Positions 36,073 to 45,397 are shown, numbered from the stretch's first letter. The stretch is 56,314 nt of DNA from Burkholderia aenigmatica (GCF_902499175.1 NZ_CABVQC010000064.1:1-56314); one strand, 5' to 3'. The notes: generated by a model from the letters alone, not told the origin. Translations and numbers: made by a program.

Positions 36073-37320
36073 TTACTTGACCTTCGCGGCCTTCGCGAGC
36101 GCGGCGACCGCGCTCTTCGAATCCTGCTGCGAGTTCATGAACTTCGTCACGACGTCCGTGATCGCGCCGGCGGTCGCATCGCTCTGCGCCATCCCGTGCG
36201 CGAGCGACGGCACGAAGCCGCCCGACTTGATCGCGGTCTGCTCGTCGGCATACGACTTCTTCGCGCAGTCGTCGAACTTGTCCATCTTCACGCCGAGGCG
36301 TACCGGCACCGAACCCTTCAGCAGGCTGAACTGCTCCTGGAAGTCCGGCGTCATGATCGTCTTCGCGAGCGCGAGCTGGCCCGGCGTTGCCGCCTTGTCG
36401 CCCTTCTGCTGGAAGAACACGAACGAATCGACGTTGAACGTGTAAGCATTCGCCGTGCCCGGCACCGGTGCGCAGATGTAGTCCTTGCCCGACTTCTTGC
36501 CGGCGTTCTCGAACTCGCCCTTCGCCCAGTCGCCCATGAACTGCATGCCGGCCTTGCCGTTGATTACCATCGCGGTCGCGAGGTTCCAGTCGCGGCCGTT
36601 ACGGCCGGTATCGAAGTAGCCCTGGATCTTGCGCACCGTGTCGAACACGGACAGCATCTGCGGCGAGGTCAGCGTCGCCTGGTCGAGGTCGACCAGCGCC
36701 TTCTTGTAGAACGCCGGGCCCTGCGACAGCACGACGTCTTCCCACAGCGTCAGGTCCTGCCACGGCTGGCCGCCCATCGCGACCGGCTGGATGCCCGCGG
36801 CCTTCAGCTTGTCGGCCACCGCGAAGAATTCAGGCCAGGTGGTCGGCACCTTCGCGCCGACCTTGTCGAGCGCGGCCTTGTTGATGTACAGCCAGTTCAC
36901 GCGGTGCACCGAGAACGGCGCCGCGACGGTGTGGCCCTTGTACTTGATGATCTTGTCGATTTCCGGCGGCAGGTTCTGCTTCCAGTCGCCGGCCGCGGAA
37001 TCGATGTTGACGAGCACGCCCTGGTCGGCCCAGTCCTGGATCAGCGGGCCCTTGATCTGCGCGGCCGACGGTGCGTCGCCGCTGATCACCTTGGTCTTCA
37101 GCGCGGTCATCGCCGCGGCACCCGCGCCGCCCGCGACCGCGAAGTCCTTCCACACGTAGCCCTGCTTCTGCACGTCGTCCTTCAGCACGCCGACGGCCTT
37201 CGACTCGCCGCCCGAGGTCCACCAGTGCAGCACCGTCACGTTTTCGGCTGCCTGCGCCGCCACGGCGCCAGCCATCAGACCTGCGGCGCAGAGCGCGCCC
37301 ATGATCGAGCGAACTTTCAT
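36073..37320 (-). CDS. gtsA: Glucose-type ABC transporter substrate-binding protein (GtsA-like)
   Basis: A periplasmic binding protein of 415 residues. The signal peptide ends near residue 24 (AGAVAAQA), and the mature start ENVTVLHWWTSGGESKA is typical of CUT1 binding proteins. YDSFVFFQQKGD-like and GVPVRLGVKMD-like C-terminal blocks are in the expected places. GGAGG is well placed before the ATG. First gene of the transporter; the long leader upstream carries a palindrome. The order binding protein, two permeases, MalK beside zwf-pgl-glk matches pseudomonad glucose clusters, so glucose is the likely substrate. Confidence 0.9.
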   Translation of the reverse strand: MKVRSIMGALCAAGLMAGAVAAQAAENVTVLHWWTSGGESKAVGVLKDDVQKQGYVWKDFAVAGGAGAAAMTALKTKVISGDAPSAAQIKGPLIQDWADQGVLVNIDSAAGDWKQNLPPEIDKIIKYKGHTVAAPFSVHRVNWLYINKAALDKVGAKVPTTWPEFFAVADKLKAAGIQPVAMGGQPWQDLTLWEDVVLSQGPAFYKKALVDLDQATLTSPQMLSVFDTVRKIQGYFDTGRNGRDWNLATAMVINGKAGMQFMGDWAKGEFENAGKKSGKDYICAPVPGTANAYTFNVDSFVFFQQKGDKAATPGQLALAKTIMTPDFQEQFSLLKGSVPVRLGVKMDKFDDCAKKSYADEQTAIKSGGFVPSLAHGMAQSDATAGAITDVVTKFMNSQQDSKSAVAALAKAAKVK

Positions 37321-37353
37321 TACTTATCTCCTCCAGACTGAATCAACTCGTGA

Positions 37354-37372
37354 GGTTCCCCGACGGGGAACC
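37354..37372 (-). promoter_or_regulatory. Palindrome in the gtsA leader
   Basis: GGTTCCCC (37354-37361) and GGGGAACC (37365-37372) form a perfect 8-bp inverted repeat with a 3-nt centre, 34 bp upstream of the gtsA ATG. It could be a leader hairpin or an operator; it does not look like the HexR site. Confidence 0.5.
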
Positions 37373-37665
37373 GGCTTCTTGATAACGACGGGGAAATCGA
37401 GCCGCGGGACGCATGCAGCGTACGGGGCCGATGACCGGCCGGGCTCTTACAGAAAGCGTGAATCGAGATTCAACGGCGTGTCTCCTCTTTGTGTTTCTGG
37501 CCCGCCGCGATGCTGCGGCGCGAGCCCGGGGCCGACGTCGCGCTGACGATGCGCGCCGTCAATGTCCGATAACATTCGGCACAAGGCGTTCCCGAAGGCG
37601 AAGCTCGCGCAGTTCATCGACCGCACTTCTTTTTTTCTTCACCCAGGTGCTACCCCTTGCGGCGG

Positions 37666-37684
37666 ATTGTAGTTAAACTACAAT
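37666..37684. promoter_or_regulatory. Predicted HexR operator
   Basis: ATTGTAGTTAAACTACAAT is a perfect 9-bp inverted repeat with a single central A. It closely matches the known HexR consensus (TGTAATTAAATTACA type) of gammaproteobacteria. It lies 67 bp before the zwf ATG, where a repressor would block zwf-pgl-glk/hexR, and the regulator itself is encoded by the third gene. Confidence 0.8.
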
Positions 37685-37750
37685 TCAGTGTCAAAAATAT
37701 TTTTATCGCACTACGGATCGCTTCCCAGCACCCCAACCCGGCGGAGACAC

Positions 37751-39220
37751 ATGCATACCGATTCCAGCTTTACCTTCGTACTTTTCGGCGGCACCGGCGA
37801 TCTGTCGATGCGCAAGATCCTGCCCGCGCTGTTCGAAGCGCACCGTGCGAACATGCTGGCGGAGAGCGGCCGGATCGTCGCTGTGGCGCGTCATGAATCG
37901 GATCGGGCGTCCTATCTCGAGTGGGTCGACACCCACGTGAAGCCGCACGCGGCCAAGGCCGCCGGCAAAGCGTTCGACGAAGCTGCGTGGAAGTCCTTCC
38001 TCGATCGCATCGAGTATGTGCACCTCGATCTCGGCCGCGCGGAAGACTACGTCGTGCTGCGCGACGCGGTGGCATCGCTGCCCGGCATCCGCGTGTTCTA
38101 TCTTGCGACGGGCCCGTCGCTGTTCGTGCCGATCTGCAAGGCGCTCGCGTCGGTCGGCCTGAACGAAGGCTCGCGCATCGTGCTCGAGAAGCCGCTCGGC
38201 TACGACCTGAAGTCGTCGAACGCGATCAACGACGCGGTCGGCGAGATCTTCGCGGAAGGCCAGATCTACCGGATCGACCACTACCTCGGCAAGGAACCCG
38301 TGCAGAACCTGCTCGCGCTGCGCTTCGGCAATGCGCTGTTCGAGCCGTTGTGGCGCCGCGAATGGGTCGAGAGCATCCAGATCACGATCGCCGAGGAGCT
38401 CGGCGTCGAGGCGCGCGGCGATTTCTACGACAATACGGGCGCGCTGCGCGACATGGTGCAGAACCACCTGCTGCAGCTGCTGTCGATCGTCGCGATGGAA
38501 CCGCCGCACTCGATGGATTCTGATTCGGTACGCGACGAGAAGCTGCGCGTGCTGCGCGCGCTGAAGCCGGTCGATCCGCGCGACATCGGCAAGGTGGCCG
38601 TGCGCGGCCAGTATCATGCGGGCGTGATCAAGGGCGCGCAGGTGCCGGCCTACGCGACCGAGCCGGGCGTGAAGCCCGACAGCCAGACCGAAACCTTCGT
38701 CGCGCTGAAGGTCGAGATCGAGAACTGGCGCTGGGCCGGCGTGCCGTTCTTCCTGCGCACCGGCAAGCGTCTTGCCGATCGCGTCGCGGAGATCGTCGTC
38801 AATTTCCGCCCGGTGCCGCACTCGGCGCTCGGGCCCACCGCGCTGCGTCCCGGCTCGAACCGCCTCGTGATCCGGCTGCAGCCGAACGAAACGATCCGCC
38901 TGTACTGCCTCGCGAAACAGCCGGGCGAAGGGATGAACCTCGCGAGCGTGCACCTCGACCTCGCGTTCGACCAGTTCTTCAAGGAAGGGCAGATGGAGGC
39001 GTACCAGCGCCTGCTGCTCGACGTGATCAACGGCCGGCTCGCCCTCTTCGTGCGCCGCGACGAACAGGAAGCCGCATGGCGCTGGGTCGAGCCTATCCTG
39101 AACGAATGGGCACGCACGCTGAAGCCGCCGAAGCCGTACGCGGCGGGCACGTGGGGGCCGGCCGCGGCGAGCGCGATGCTCGCGCAGCACGACACCTGCT
39201 GGCTCGAAGAAGAGAACTGA
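37751..39220 (+). CDS. zwf: Glucose-6-phosphate 1-dehydrogenase
   Basis: Oxidises glucose 6-phosphate to 6-phosphogluconolactone with NAD(P)+, the entry to the Entner-Doudoroff and pentose phosphate routes. 489 residues, with the N-terminal dinucleotide motif FVLFGGTGDLSMRK, the substrate-binding RIDHYLGKEPVQN with its catalytic His near residue 178, and EKPLGYDL ahead of it. The start at 37751 has GGAG upstream; the longer in-frame start crosses the AT-rich promoter. First gene of zwf-pgl-glk/hexR. Confidence 0.96.
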   Translation: MHTDSSFTFVLFGGTGDLSMRKILPALFEAHRANMLAESGRIVAVARHESDRASYLEWVDTHVKPHAAKAAGKAFDEAAWKSFLDRIEYVHLDLGRAEDYVVLRDAVASLPGIRVFYLATGPSLFVPICKALASVGLNEGSRIVLEKPLGYDLKSSNAINDAVGEIFAEGQIYRIDHYLGKEPVQNLLALRFGNALFEPLWRREWVESIQITIAEELGVEARGDFYDNTGALRDMVQNHLLQLLSIVAMEPPHSMDSDSVRDEKLRVLRALKPVDPRDIGKVAVRGQYHAGVIKGAQVPAYATEPGVKPDSQTETFVALKVEIENWRWAGVPFFLRTGKRLADRVAEIVVNFRPVPHSALGPTALRPGSNRLVIRLQPNETIRLYCLAKQPGEGMNLASVHLDLAFDQFFKEGQMEAYQRLLLDVINGRLALFVRRDEQEAAWRWVEPILNEWARTLKPPKPYAAGTWGPAAASAMLAQHDTCWLEEEN

Positions 39221-39308
39221 TGCAAACCGTTGCCGCGCACGCCACCGTACGCGGCAACGTGCCCCACGATTCGTACGATTTGAACAGACAAAGCAGTCCG
39301 GAGGAGAT

Positions 39309-39989
39309 GTGATCGAGATCCACGCTTTCGACACCCAGGAAGCGCAAAGCGACGCGCTCGCGCGCGCCGTCGGCGATGCGCTGCGCGCCGCGCTCGCCGG
39401 CCCCGCGCGCCCAACGCTCGCGGTGTCCGGCGGCACCAGCCCGCGCCCGTTCCTGCAAACGCTGTCGCACGCGGCGCTCGACTGGGCCGGCGTCGACGTG
39501 ACGCTGGTCGACGACCGCTGGGTGCCGGAGGACGACGCAGCCAGCAACGCGCACCTCGTGCGCGATACGCTGCTGCAACACGCAGCGGCCCCTGCCCGCT
39601 TCCTGCCGCTCGTCGACACGCGCGCCGCGCTCGACGCGCACGTCGCCGCGCTGAACACGAACGCCGACTACCGCGTGCCGACCGTCGCGGTGCTCGGCAT
39701 GGGCGAGGACGGCCACACCGCGTCGATCTTCGCCGATGCGCCCGAATGGGAGCACGCGATCACGACGTCCGAGCGTTTCGTCGCCGTCCATCCCGGCGCC
39801 GCGCCGCATGCGCGCGTGAGCTTCTCGCTCGATGCGCTCAAGCGCGTCGACCGGCTGTTCCTGCTGATCGCGGGCGAACGCAAGCGCGCGGTGCTCGACG
39901 CCGCAGCCGCATCGCTGCAGAAGAACGCGATTTCCCAACTGGCCAACGACAAGGGGACCCAGCTCGATGTCTACTGGTGCGCAAAGTAA
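39309..39989 (+). CDS. pgl: 6-phosphogluconolactonase
   Basis: Hydrolyses 6-phosphogluconolactone. A 226-residue DevB-type protein with the SGGTSPRPFLQTL N-terminal loop, VDDRWVPEDDAASNAHLV and GMGEDGHTASIFADAP, the two strongest family signatures. It starts at a GTG (39309) with GGAGGAG upstream. Its 3' end overlaps the fused glucokinase gene by 23 bp. Confidence 0.94.
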   Translation: MIEIHAFDTQEAQSDALARAVGDALRAALAGPARPTLAVSGGTSPRPFLQTLSHAALDWAGVDVTLVDDRWVPEDDAASNAHLVRDTLLQHAAAPARFLPLVDTRAALDAHVAALNTNADYRVPTVAVLGMGEDGHTASIFADAPEWEHAITTSERFVAVHPGAAPHARVSFSLDALKRVDRLFLLIAGERKRAVLDAAAASLQKNAISQLANDKGTQLDVYWCAK

Positions 39990-41895
39990 GGCGGCCGTCG
40001 CGGGCCAGCATGCCGACGGCCCGCGCCTGCTCGCGGACGTCGGCGGCACCAACGCGCGCTTCGCGCTGGAAACCGGCCCGGGCGACATCACGCAGATCCG
40101 CGTGTATCCCGGCGCAGACTATCCGACGCTCACCGACGCGATCCGCAAATACCTGAAGGACGTGAAGATCAGCCGCGTGAATCACGCGGCGATCGCGATC
40201 GCCAATCCGGTCGACGGCGACCAGGTCACGATGACCAACCACGACTGGAGCTTCTCGATCGAGGCGACGCGCCGCGCGCTCGGCTTCGACACGCTGCTCG
40301 TCGTCAACGATTTCACCGCGCTCGCCATGGCGCTGCCGGGCCTGACCGACGCGCAGCGCGTGCAGATCGGCGGCGGCACGCGCCGCCAGAACAGCGTGAT
40401 CGGGCTGCTTGGGCCCGGCACCGGGCTCGGCGTGTCGGGGCTGATTCCGGCCGACGACCGCTGGATCGCGCTCGGCAGCGAAGGCGGCCATGCGTCGTTC
40501 GCGCCGCAGGACGAGCGTGAGGATCTGGTGCTGCAGTACGCGCGCAAGAAGTTTCCGCACGTGTCGTTCGAACGCGTATGCGCGGGCCCCGGCATGGAGA
40601 TCGTCTATCGCGCGCTCGCCGCGCGCGACAAGAAGCGCGTCGCCGCGACCGTCGACACGGTCGAGATCGTCGAGCGCGCGCATGCGGGCGACGCCCTCGC
40701 GCTCGAGACGGTCGAATGCTTCTGCGGCATTCTCGGCGCGTTCGCGGGCAGCGTCGCGCTGACGCTCGGCGCGCTCGGCGGCGTGTACATCGGCGGCGGC
40801 GTCGCGCTGAAGCTCGGCGAACTGTTCACGCGCTCGTCGTTCCGTGCGCGCTTCGAGGCGAAGGGCCGTTTCACGCACTACCTCGAAAACATCCCGACCT
40901 ACCTGATCACCGCCGAATACCCGGCGTTCCTCGGCGTGTCGGCGATCCTCGCGGAGCAACTGTCGAACCGCTCGGGCGGCGCGTCGTCGGCCGTGTTCGA
41001 ACGGATCCGCCAGATGCGCGACGCGCTGACGCCAGCCGAGCGCCGCGTGGCCGATCTCGCGCTGAACCATCCGCGCTCGATCATCAACGATCCGATCGTC
41101 GACATCGCGCGCAAGGCCGACGTGAGCCAGCCGACGGTGATCCGCTTCTGCCGCTCGCTCGGCTGCCAGGGGCTGTCCGACTTCAAGCTGAAGCTCGCCA
41201 CCGGCCTCACCGGCACGATCCCGATGAGCCACAGCCAGGTGCATCTCGGCGACACGGCCACCGACTTCGGCGCGAAGGTGCTCGACAACACGGTGTCGGC
41301 GATCCTGCAGTTGCGCGAACACCTGAATTTCGAGCACGTCGAGAACGCGATCGAGATCCTGAACGGCGCACGGCGCATCGAGTTCTACGGGCTCGGCAAC
41401 TCGAACATCGTCGCGCAGGACGCGCATTACAAGTTCTTCCGCTTCGGGATCCCGACGATCGCGTACGGCGACCTGTACATGCAGGCCGCGTCGGCCGCGC
41501 TGCTCGGCAAGGGCGACGTGATCGTCGCGGTGTCAAAGTCGGGACGCGCGCCCGAGCTGCTGCGCGTGCTCGACGTCGCGATGCAGGCAGGCGCGAAGGT
41601 GATCGCGATCACGTCGAGCAACACGCCGCTCGCGAAGCGCGCAACCGTCGCACTCGAAACCGACCACATCGAGATGCGCGAGTCGCAGCTGTCGATGATC
41701 TCGCGGATCCTGCATCTGCTGATGATCGACATCCTCGCGGTCGGCGTCGCGATCCGCCGTGCGTCGACGAACGGCGAACTGCCCGAGGCCGTCGCCCAGG
41801 CGAAGGCACGCGCGAGCGACGACGAAACGGCCGACGTGCTCGACTGGCTGAGCCACGGCGCGTCGCCGGCGGCGAAGGACGTCGCGCGGGACTGA
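39967..41895 (+). CDS. glk: Bifunctional glucokinase / HexR-type (RpiR family) regulator fusion
   Basis: One 642-residue frame joins two proteins. Residues about 20-330 are a glucokinase: ADVGGTNARFAL (phosphate 1 loop), NHDWSF, LLVVNDFTALA, GPGTGLGVSGLI and a GGVYIGGGVALKLG block. Residues about 338-420 are an RpiR helix-turn-helix (MRDALTPAERRVADLALNHP, then ADVSQPTVIRFCRSLGCQG). Residues about 460-600 are a SIS sugar-phosphate sensor domain (FYGLGNSNIVAQDAHYKF, VAVSKSGRAPELL). There is no stop or frameshift between them and the linker is short. Such fusions are known in Burkholderia. The kinase makes glucose 6-phosphate; the HexR half should sense an Entner-Doudoroff intermediate (KDPG in pseudomonads) and bind the palindrome upstream of zwf, giving autoregulation. 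Confidence 0.94.
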   Translation: MSTGAQSKAAVAGQHADGPRLLADVGGTNARFALETGPGDITQIRVYPGADYPTLTDAIRKYLKDVKISRVNHAAIAIANPVDGDQVTMTNHDWSFSIEATRRALGFDTLLVVNDFTALAMALPGLTDAQRVQIGGGTRRQNSVIGLLGPGTGLGVSGLIPADDRWIALGSEGGHASFAPQDEREDLVLQYARKKFPHVSFERVCAGPGMEIVYRALAARDKKRVAATVDTVEIVERAHAGDALALETVECFCGILGAFAGSVALTLGALGGVYIGGGVALKLGELFTRSSFRARFEAKGRFTHYLENIPTYLITAEYPAFLGVSAILAEQLSNRSGGASSAVFERIRQMRDALTPAERRVADLALNHPRSIINDPIVDIARKADVSQPTVIRFCRSLGCQGLSDFKLKLATGLTGTIPMSHSQVHLGDTATDFGAKVLDNTVSAILQLREHLNFEHVENAIEILNGARRIEFYGLGNSNIVAQDAHYKFFRFGIPTIAYGDLYMQAASAALLGKGDVIVAVSKSGRAPELLRVLDVAMQAGAKVIAITSSNTPLAKRATVALETDHIEMRESQLSMISRILHLLMIDILAVGVAIRRASTNGELPEAVAQAKARASDDETADVLDWLSHGASPAAKDVARD

Positions 41896-41931
41896 CGCGG
41901 CGCGGCGGCCGCCGCTCCCCGCGTTCGAAAC

Positions 41932-41969
41932 AAAAACGCCACCGGCGCAGCGCGCACGGTGGCGTTTTT
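41932..41969. terminator. Bidirectional terminator between glk/hexR and the MFS gene
   Basis: ACGCCACCG (41936-41944) and CGGTGGCGT (41957-41965) form a 9-bp stem with a 12-nt loop. An A run lies on the left and a T run on the right, between convergent genes. Confidence 0.85.
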
Positions 41970-41991
41970 CATTCTGCCGTCAGGCCGCGGC

Positions 41992-43209
41992 TCAGGCGCC
42001 CGCCTTGACGGGCCGCCCGTGCCAGCGCAGCACGAGGTAGCGGCCAGCGAAACACAGCACGCCCGAGATGCCGATCGTCACGCCCATCGCGAACGGCGTG
42101 CCGTCGGCCAGTGCGCCGATCGCGACGCTCGCGATCGCGCCGAGCGCCAGCTGCATCGCGCCGAACACCGCCGCCGACGCGCCCGCGTTGTGCGGATAGC
42201 GATGCATGAGGTCGGTCGTGCAGTTCGCGGACAGGATCCCGACCACGCCGACGACGAAGAACAGGCACACGACGATCGACCACAGCCCGCCCCACCCCGT
42301 CAGCGCGACGAGCGCGACCGCGAGCGATGCGATGCAGCTCACGAGCGACGCGGCCGCGATGATGCGCAGCGAGCCGATGCGGCCGACGAGCCGTGTGTTC
42401 GCGAAGTTGCCGATCATGATGCCGACGACGTTCAGGCCGAACAGCAGCCCGTAGTGCTGCGGCGACACGTGGAAATACTCGATGTACACGAACGGTGTGG
42501 CGGTGATGTACGAGAACATCGACGCGAACGCCATGCCGCCGCACAGCATGTGCCCCCATGCAACGGGATCGGACAGGATGCGCCCGTACGACGCGAACGA
42601 CGCGAGCACGGCCGCGCTCTTGCGCCGCTCCTTCGGCCAGGTTTCGGGTACGCGCAGGTACGCGGTCGCCGCGCACACCGCGCCGAACACGGCCAGCACG
42701 ACGAACACGCCGCGCCAGCCCGAGAAACGCAGGATCTGCCCGCCGATCAGTGGCGCGAGCAACGGCCCGACCGCAGTGACGATCGCGACCATCGACAGCA
42801 CCTTCGCCGCGTCGGTCGGCTCGTGCGCGTCGCGCGCGATCGCGCGCGACAGCACCGACGCCGCGCCGGCGCCAAGCGCCTGCAGGAAGCGCACGAGGAT
42901 CAGCATGTCGATCGACGTCGACACGAAGCAGCCGATGCTCGCGAGCGTGAACAGCGCGATGCCGCCGAGCAGCACGGGGCGTCGGCCCCATGTGTCGGAC
43001 AGCGGGCCGTACAGCAGCATGCCGACCGAGAAGCCTGCCATGAAGCTCGTCAGCGTGCGCTGTGCGGCGCCAGGGCTGACGGCGAAGCCGTCGGCGATCG
43101 ACGGCAGGCTCGGCAGGTACATGTCGGTAGCGATCGGCCCGCAGGCGGCGAGCGCACCGAGCAACAGGATCAGCCGGGCATCGGGCCGGCGCCGGACGAC
43201 GTGGGACAT
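41992..43209 (-). CDS. Bcr/CflA family multidrug efflux MFS transporter
   Basis: A 12-helix drug:proton antiporter of 405 residues. The Bcr/CflA hallmark ATDMYLPSLPSIA is in helix 1, and the loop 2-3 motif is GPLSDTWGRRPVLLGGIALF. RFLQALGAGAASVLSRAIARD is in helix 4. The ATG at 43209 (MSHVVRRRP) is chosen over one 8 codons upstream. Substrates in this family include bicyclomycin, chloramphenicol and others; none can be assigned here. Confidence 0.9.
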   Translation of the reverse strand: MSHVVRRRPDARLILLLGALAACGPIATDMYLPSLPSIADGFAVSPGAAQRTLTSFMAGFSVGMLLYGPLSDTWGRRPVLLGGIALFTLASIGCFVSTSIDMLILVRFLQALGAGAASVLSRAIARDAHEPTDAAKVLSMVAIVTAVGPLLAPLIGGQILRFSGWRGVFVVLAVFGAVCAATAYLRVPETWPKERRKSAAVLASFASYGRILSDPVAWGHMLCGGMAFASMFSYITATPFVYIEYFHVSPQHYGLLFGLNVVGIMIGNFANTRLVGRIGSLRIIAAASLVSCIASLAVALVALTGWGGLWSIVVCLFFVVGVVGILSANCTTDLMHRYPHNAGASAAVFGAMQLALGAIASVAIGALADGTPFAMGVTIGISGVLCFAGRYLVLRWHGRPVKAGA

Positions 43210-43457
43210 GGGTATCCGGAATGGAGCCCGCACGCATCGGGGCGCGCGTGGCGATGAAGACGGGAGGCCGCGCCGCGAACGGCGCGCTCAGGCCCATGAT
43301 TGTACGCGCAACTTTTTTACGTGCCGCCGGTGCGCGTGCGCGGCCGGCCTGAAAGCAGCTGTGCGGTGCCCGCCGCGCAGGATCGCGAGCGGGGATTCGA
43401 TTAAGCTTGCAGCTCCTTGCCTCTCTCGTCTGACCAATTCGACGCACGACCGAACCG

Positions 43458-43922
43458 ATGACCGCTTTCCTGCTGATCTGGAGCCCCAAGAAATGGCCGT
43501 GGCCCGACCTGCCCGACGTCGCCGCGCGCGTGAAGGCCGGCGAGGCCGTGCATGACGTGTGGGGCTGCGGCTTCGCGCGCGGCATCCTGCCGGGCGACCG
43601 CGTGTTCCTGCACCGCGTCGCGAAGGAGCCCAAGGGCGTGTTCGGCTCCGGCTACGTGACGCGCGCACCGTACGAGGTGCCCGATGCGGCGACGAAACGC
43701 GGCTACCGGCTGTGCATCGACTTCGTATACGACTGGCTGGTCGACGCGCACCAGGACGTCGTGATCGCCCGCGACGCGCTGCGCGTCCATCCGTATTCGG
43801 TGCAGACCTGGGATGCGCAGAGCTCCGGCACGGTGATCAAGCCGATGGTCGAAGGCCCGCTCGAGAAGCGCTGGGCCGAGCTGACCGGCAAGCGCAAGCC
43901 GCCACCCTTGCCGGATCGATAA
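43458..43922 (+). CDS. Uncharacterised protein, possible PUA/EVE-like fold
   Basis: 154 residues, soluble, Trp- and Pro-rich at the start (FLLIWSPKKWPWPDLPD). The middle (ARGILPGDRVFLHRVAKEPKGVFGSGYV) resembles EVE/PUA-type nucleic-acid-binding proteins, where PGDR and the GxGxV loop line the modified-base pocket. The C-terminal half is not recognised. The fold call is a pattern judgement only. It stands alone between the divergent efflux gene and hemL. Confidence 0.6.
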   Translation: MTAFLLIWSPKKWPWPDLPDVAARVKAGEAVHDVWGCGFARGILPGDRVFLHRVAKEPKGVFGSGYVTRAPYEVPDAATKRGYRLCIDFVYDWLVDAHQDVVIARDALRVHPYSVQTWDAQSSGTVIKPMVEGPLEKRWAELTGKRKPPPLPDR

Positions 43923-44098
43923 CGGGGCCGAATCGCCCCCCCCTCCCTCCCGGCCCGAGCAATCCTTCACGTGCCGAAAGGCCGCAGACCGCGCCGCAGG
44001 CCCGCCGCGCGCGTCTCCGGTACAATCGGACGATCGTTCCGCCCAGGCGCCGCGGCCCGTGCACAGGCCCCCGCGCCCTTCTCTCGCAGGTTTCGCCC

Positions 44099-45382
44099 AT
44101 GTCCAACAATCAGATCCTCTTCGAACGCGCCCAGAAGACCATTCCCGGCGGCGTCAACTCGCCGGTGCGCGCATTCCGTTCGGTCGGCGGCACGCCGCGC
44201 TTCGTCGCGCGTGCGCAAGGCCCGTATTTCTGGGATGCCGACGGCAAGCAGTACATCGACTACATCGGCTCCTGGGGCCCGATGATCGTCGGCCACGTCC
44301 ATCCGGAAGTCCTGTCGGCCGTGCAGAACGTGCTCGCCGACGGCTTCTCGTTCGGCGCGCCGACCGAAGCCGAGATCGAGATCGCCGAGGAAATCTGCAA
44401 GCTCGTGCCGTCGATCGAGCAGGTGCGGATGGTGTCGAGCGGCACCGAGGCCACGATGAGCGCGCTGCGTCTCGCGCGCGGCTTCACGGGCCGCAGCCGC
44501 ATCGTCAAGTTCGAGGGCTGCTACCACGGCCACGCGGACAGCCTGCTCGTGAAGGCCGGCTCCGGCCTGCTGACGTTCGGCAACCCGACGTCGGCCGGCG
44601 TGCCCGCCGACATCGCGAAACACACGACCGTCCTCGAATACAACAACGTCGCCGCGCTCGATGAAGCGTTCGGCGCGTTCGGCGACGAGATCGCCGCCGT
44701 GATCATCGAGCCGGTCGCGGGCAACATGAACCTCGTGCGCGGCACGCCCGAATTCCTGAACGCGCTGCGCGCGCTGTGCACGAAGCACGGCGCCGTGCTG
44801 ATCTTCGACGAAGTGATGTGCGGGTTCCGCGTCGCACTCGGCGGCGCACAGGCCTACTACGGGATCACGCCCGACCTCACCTGCCTCGGCAAGGTGATCG
44901 GCGGCGGGATGCCGGCTGCCGCGTTCGGCGGCCGCCGCGACATCATGGCCCACCTCGCGCCGCTCGGCGGCGTCTACCAGGCCGGCACGCTGTCGGGCAA
45001 CCCGATCGCGGTCGCCGCGGGCCTGAAGACGCTGCAGCTGATCCAGGCGCCCGGCTTCTACGACGCGCTCACCGCGCAGACGAAGCGCCTCGCCGACGGC
45101 CTCGCGGCCGAAGCGCGCGCGGCCGGCGTGCCGTTCGCGGCCGACTCGATCGGCGCGATGTTCGGCCTCTACTTCGCCGAACGCGTGCCGACCAGCTTCG
45201 CGGAAGTGACGAAGAGCGACACCGAGCGCTTCAACCGCTTCTTCCACCTGATGCTCGACGAAGGCGTGTATTTCGCGCCGTCCGCGTACGAGGCCGGCTT
45301 CGTGTCGAGCACGCACGACGACGCGGTGATCGACGCGACGCTCGCGGCCGCGCGCCGCGCCTTCGCGGCACTCGCTGCCTGA
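44099..45382 (+). CDS. hemL: Glutamate-1-semialdehyde 2,1-aminomutase
   Basis: A PLP enzyme of 427 residues that makes 5-aminolevulinate in the C5 haem pathway. The start SNNQILFERAQKTIPGGVNS matches the family. PLP-lysine lies in CLGKVIGGGMPAAAFGG, with DEVMCGFRVALGGAQ before it and YQAGTLSGNPIAVAAG after. The ATG at 44099 is chosen; a long upstream extension has no family match. The C5 pathway is expected in betaproteobacteria. Followed by ribD after 15 bp. Confidence 0.95.
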   Translation: MSNNQILFERAQKTIPGGVNSPVRAFRSVGGTPRFVARAQGPYFWDADGKQYIDYIGSWGPMIVGHVHPEVLSAVQNVLADGFSFGAPTEAEIEIAEEICKLVPSIEQVRMVSSGTEATMSALRLARGFTGRSRIVKFEGCYHGHADSLLVKAGSGLLTFGNPTSAGVPADIAKHTTVLEYNNVAALDEAFGAFGDEIAAVIIEPVAGNMNLVRGTPEFLNALRALCTKHGAVLIFDEVMCGFRVALGGAQAYYGITPDLTCLGKVIGGGMPAAAFGGRRDIMAHLAPLGGVYQAGTLSGNPIAVAAGLKTLQLIQAPGFYDALTAQTKRLADGLAAEARAAGVPFAADSIGAMFGLYFAERVPTSFAEVTKSDTERFNRFFHLMLDEGVYFAPSAYEAGFVSSTHDDAVIDATLAAARRAFAALAA

Positions 45383-45397
45383 CCCGGGTCCGCGCGC

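Larger units (their letters stand above)
37321..37750. promoter_or_regulatory. Divergent gtsA/zwf regulatory region
   Basis: 430 bp. It holds GGTTCCCC/GGGGAACC (37354-37372) in the gtsA leader, GAATCGAGATTC near 37460, and the perfect HexR-like palindrome at 37666-37684 close to zwf. An AT-rich tract (37690-37706) between the palindrome and the zwf start may hold the zwf -10 element. No ORF is called. Confidence 0.7.
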
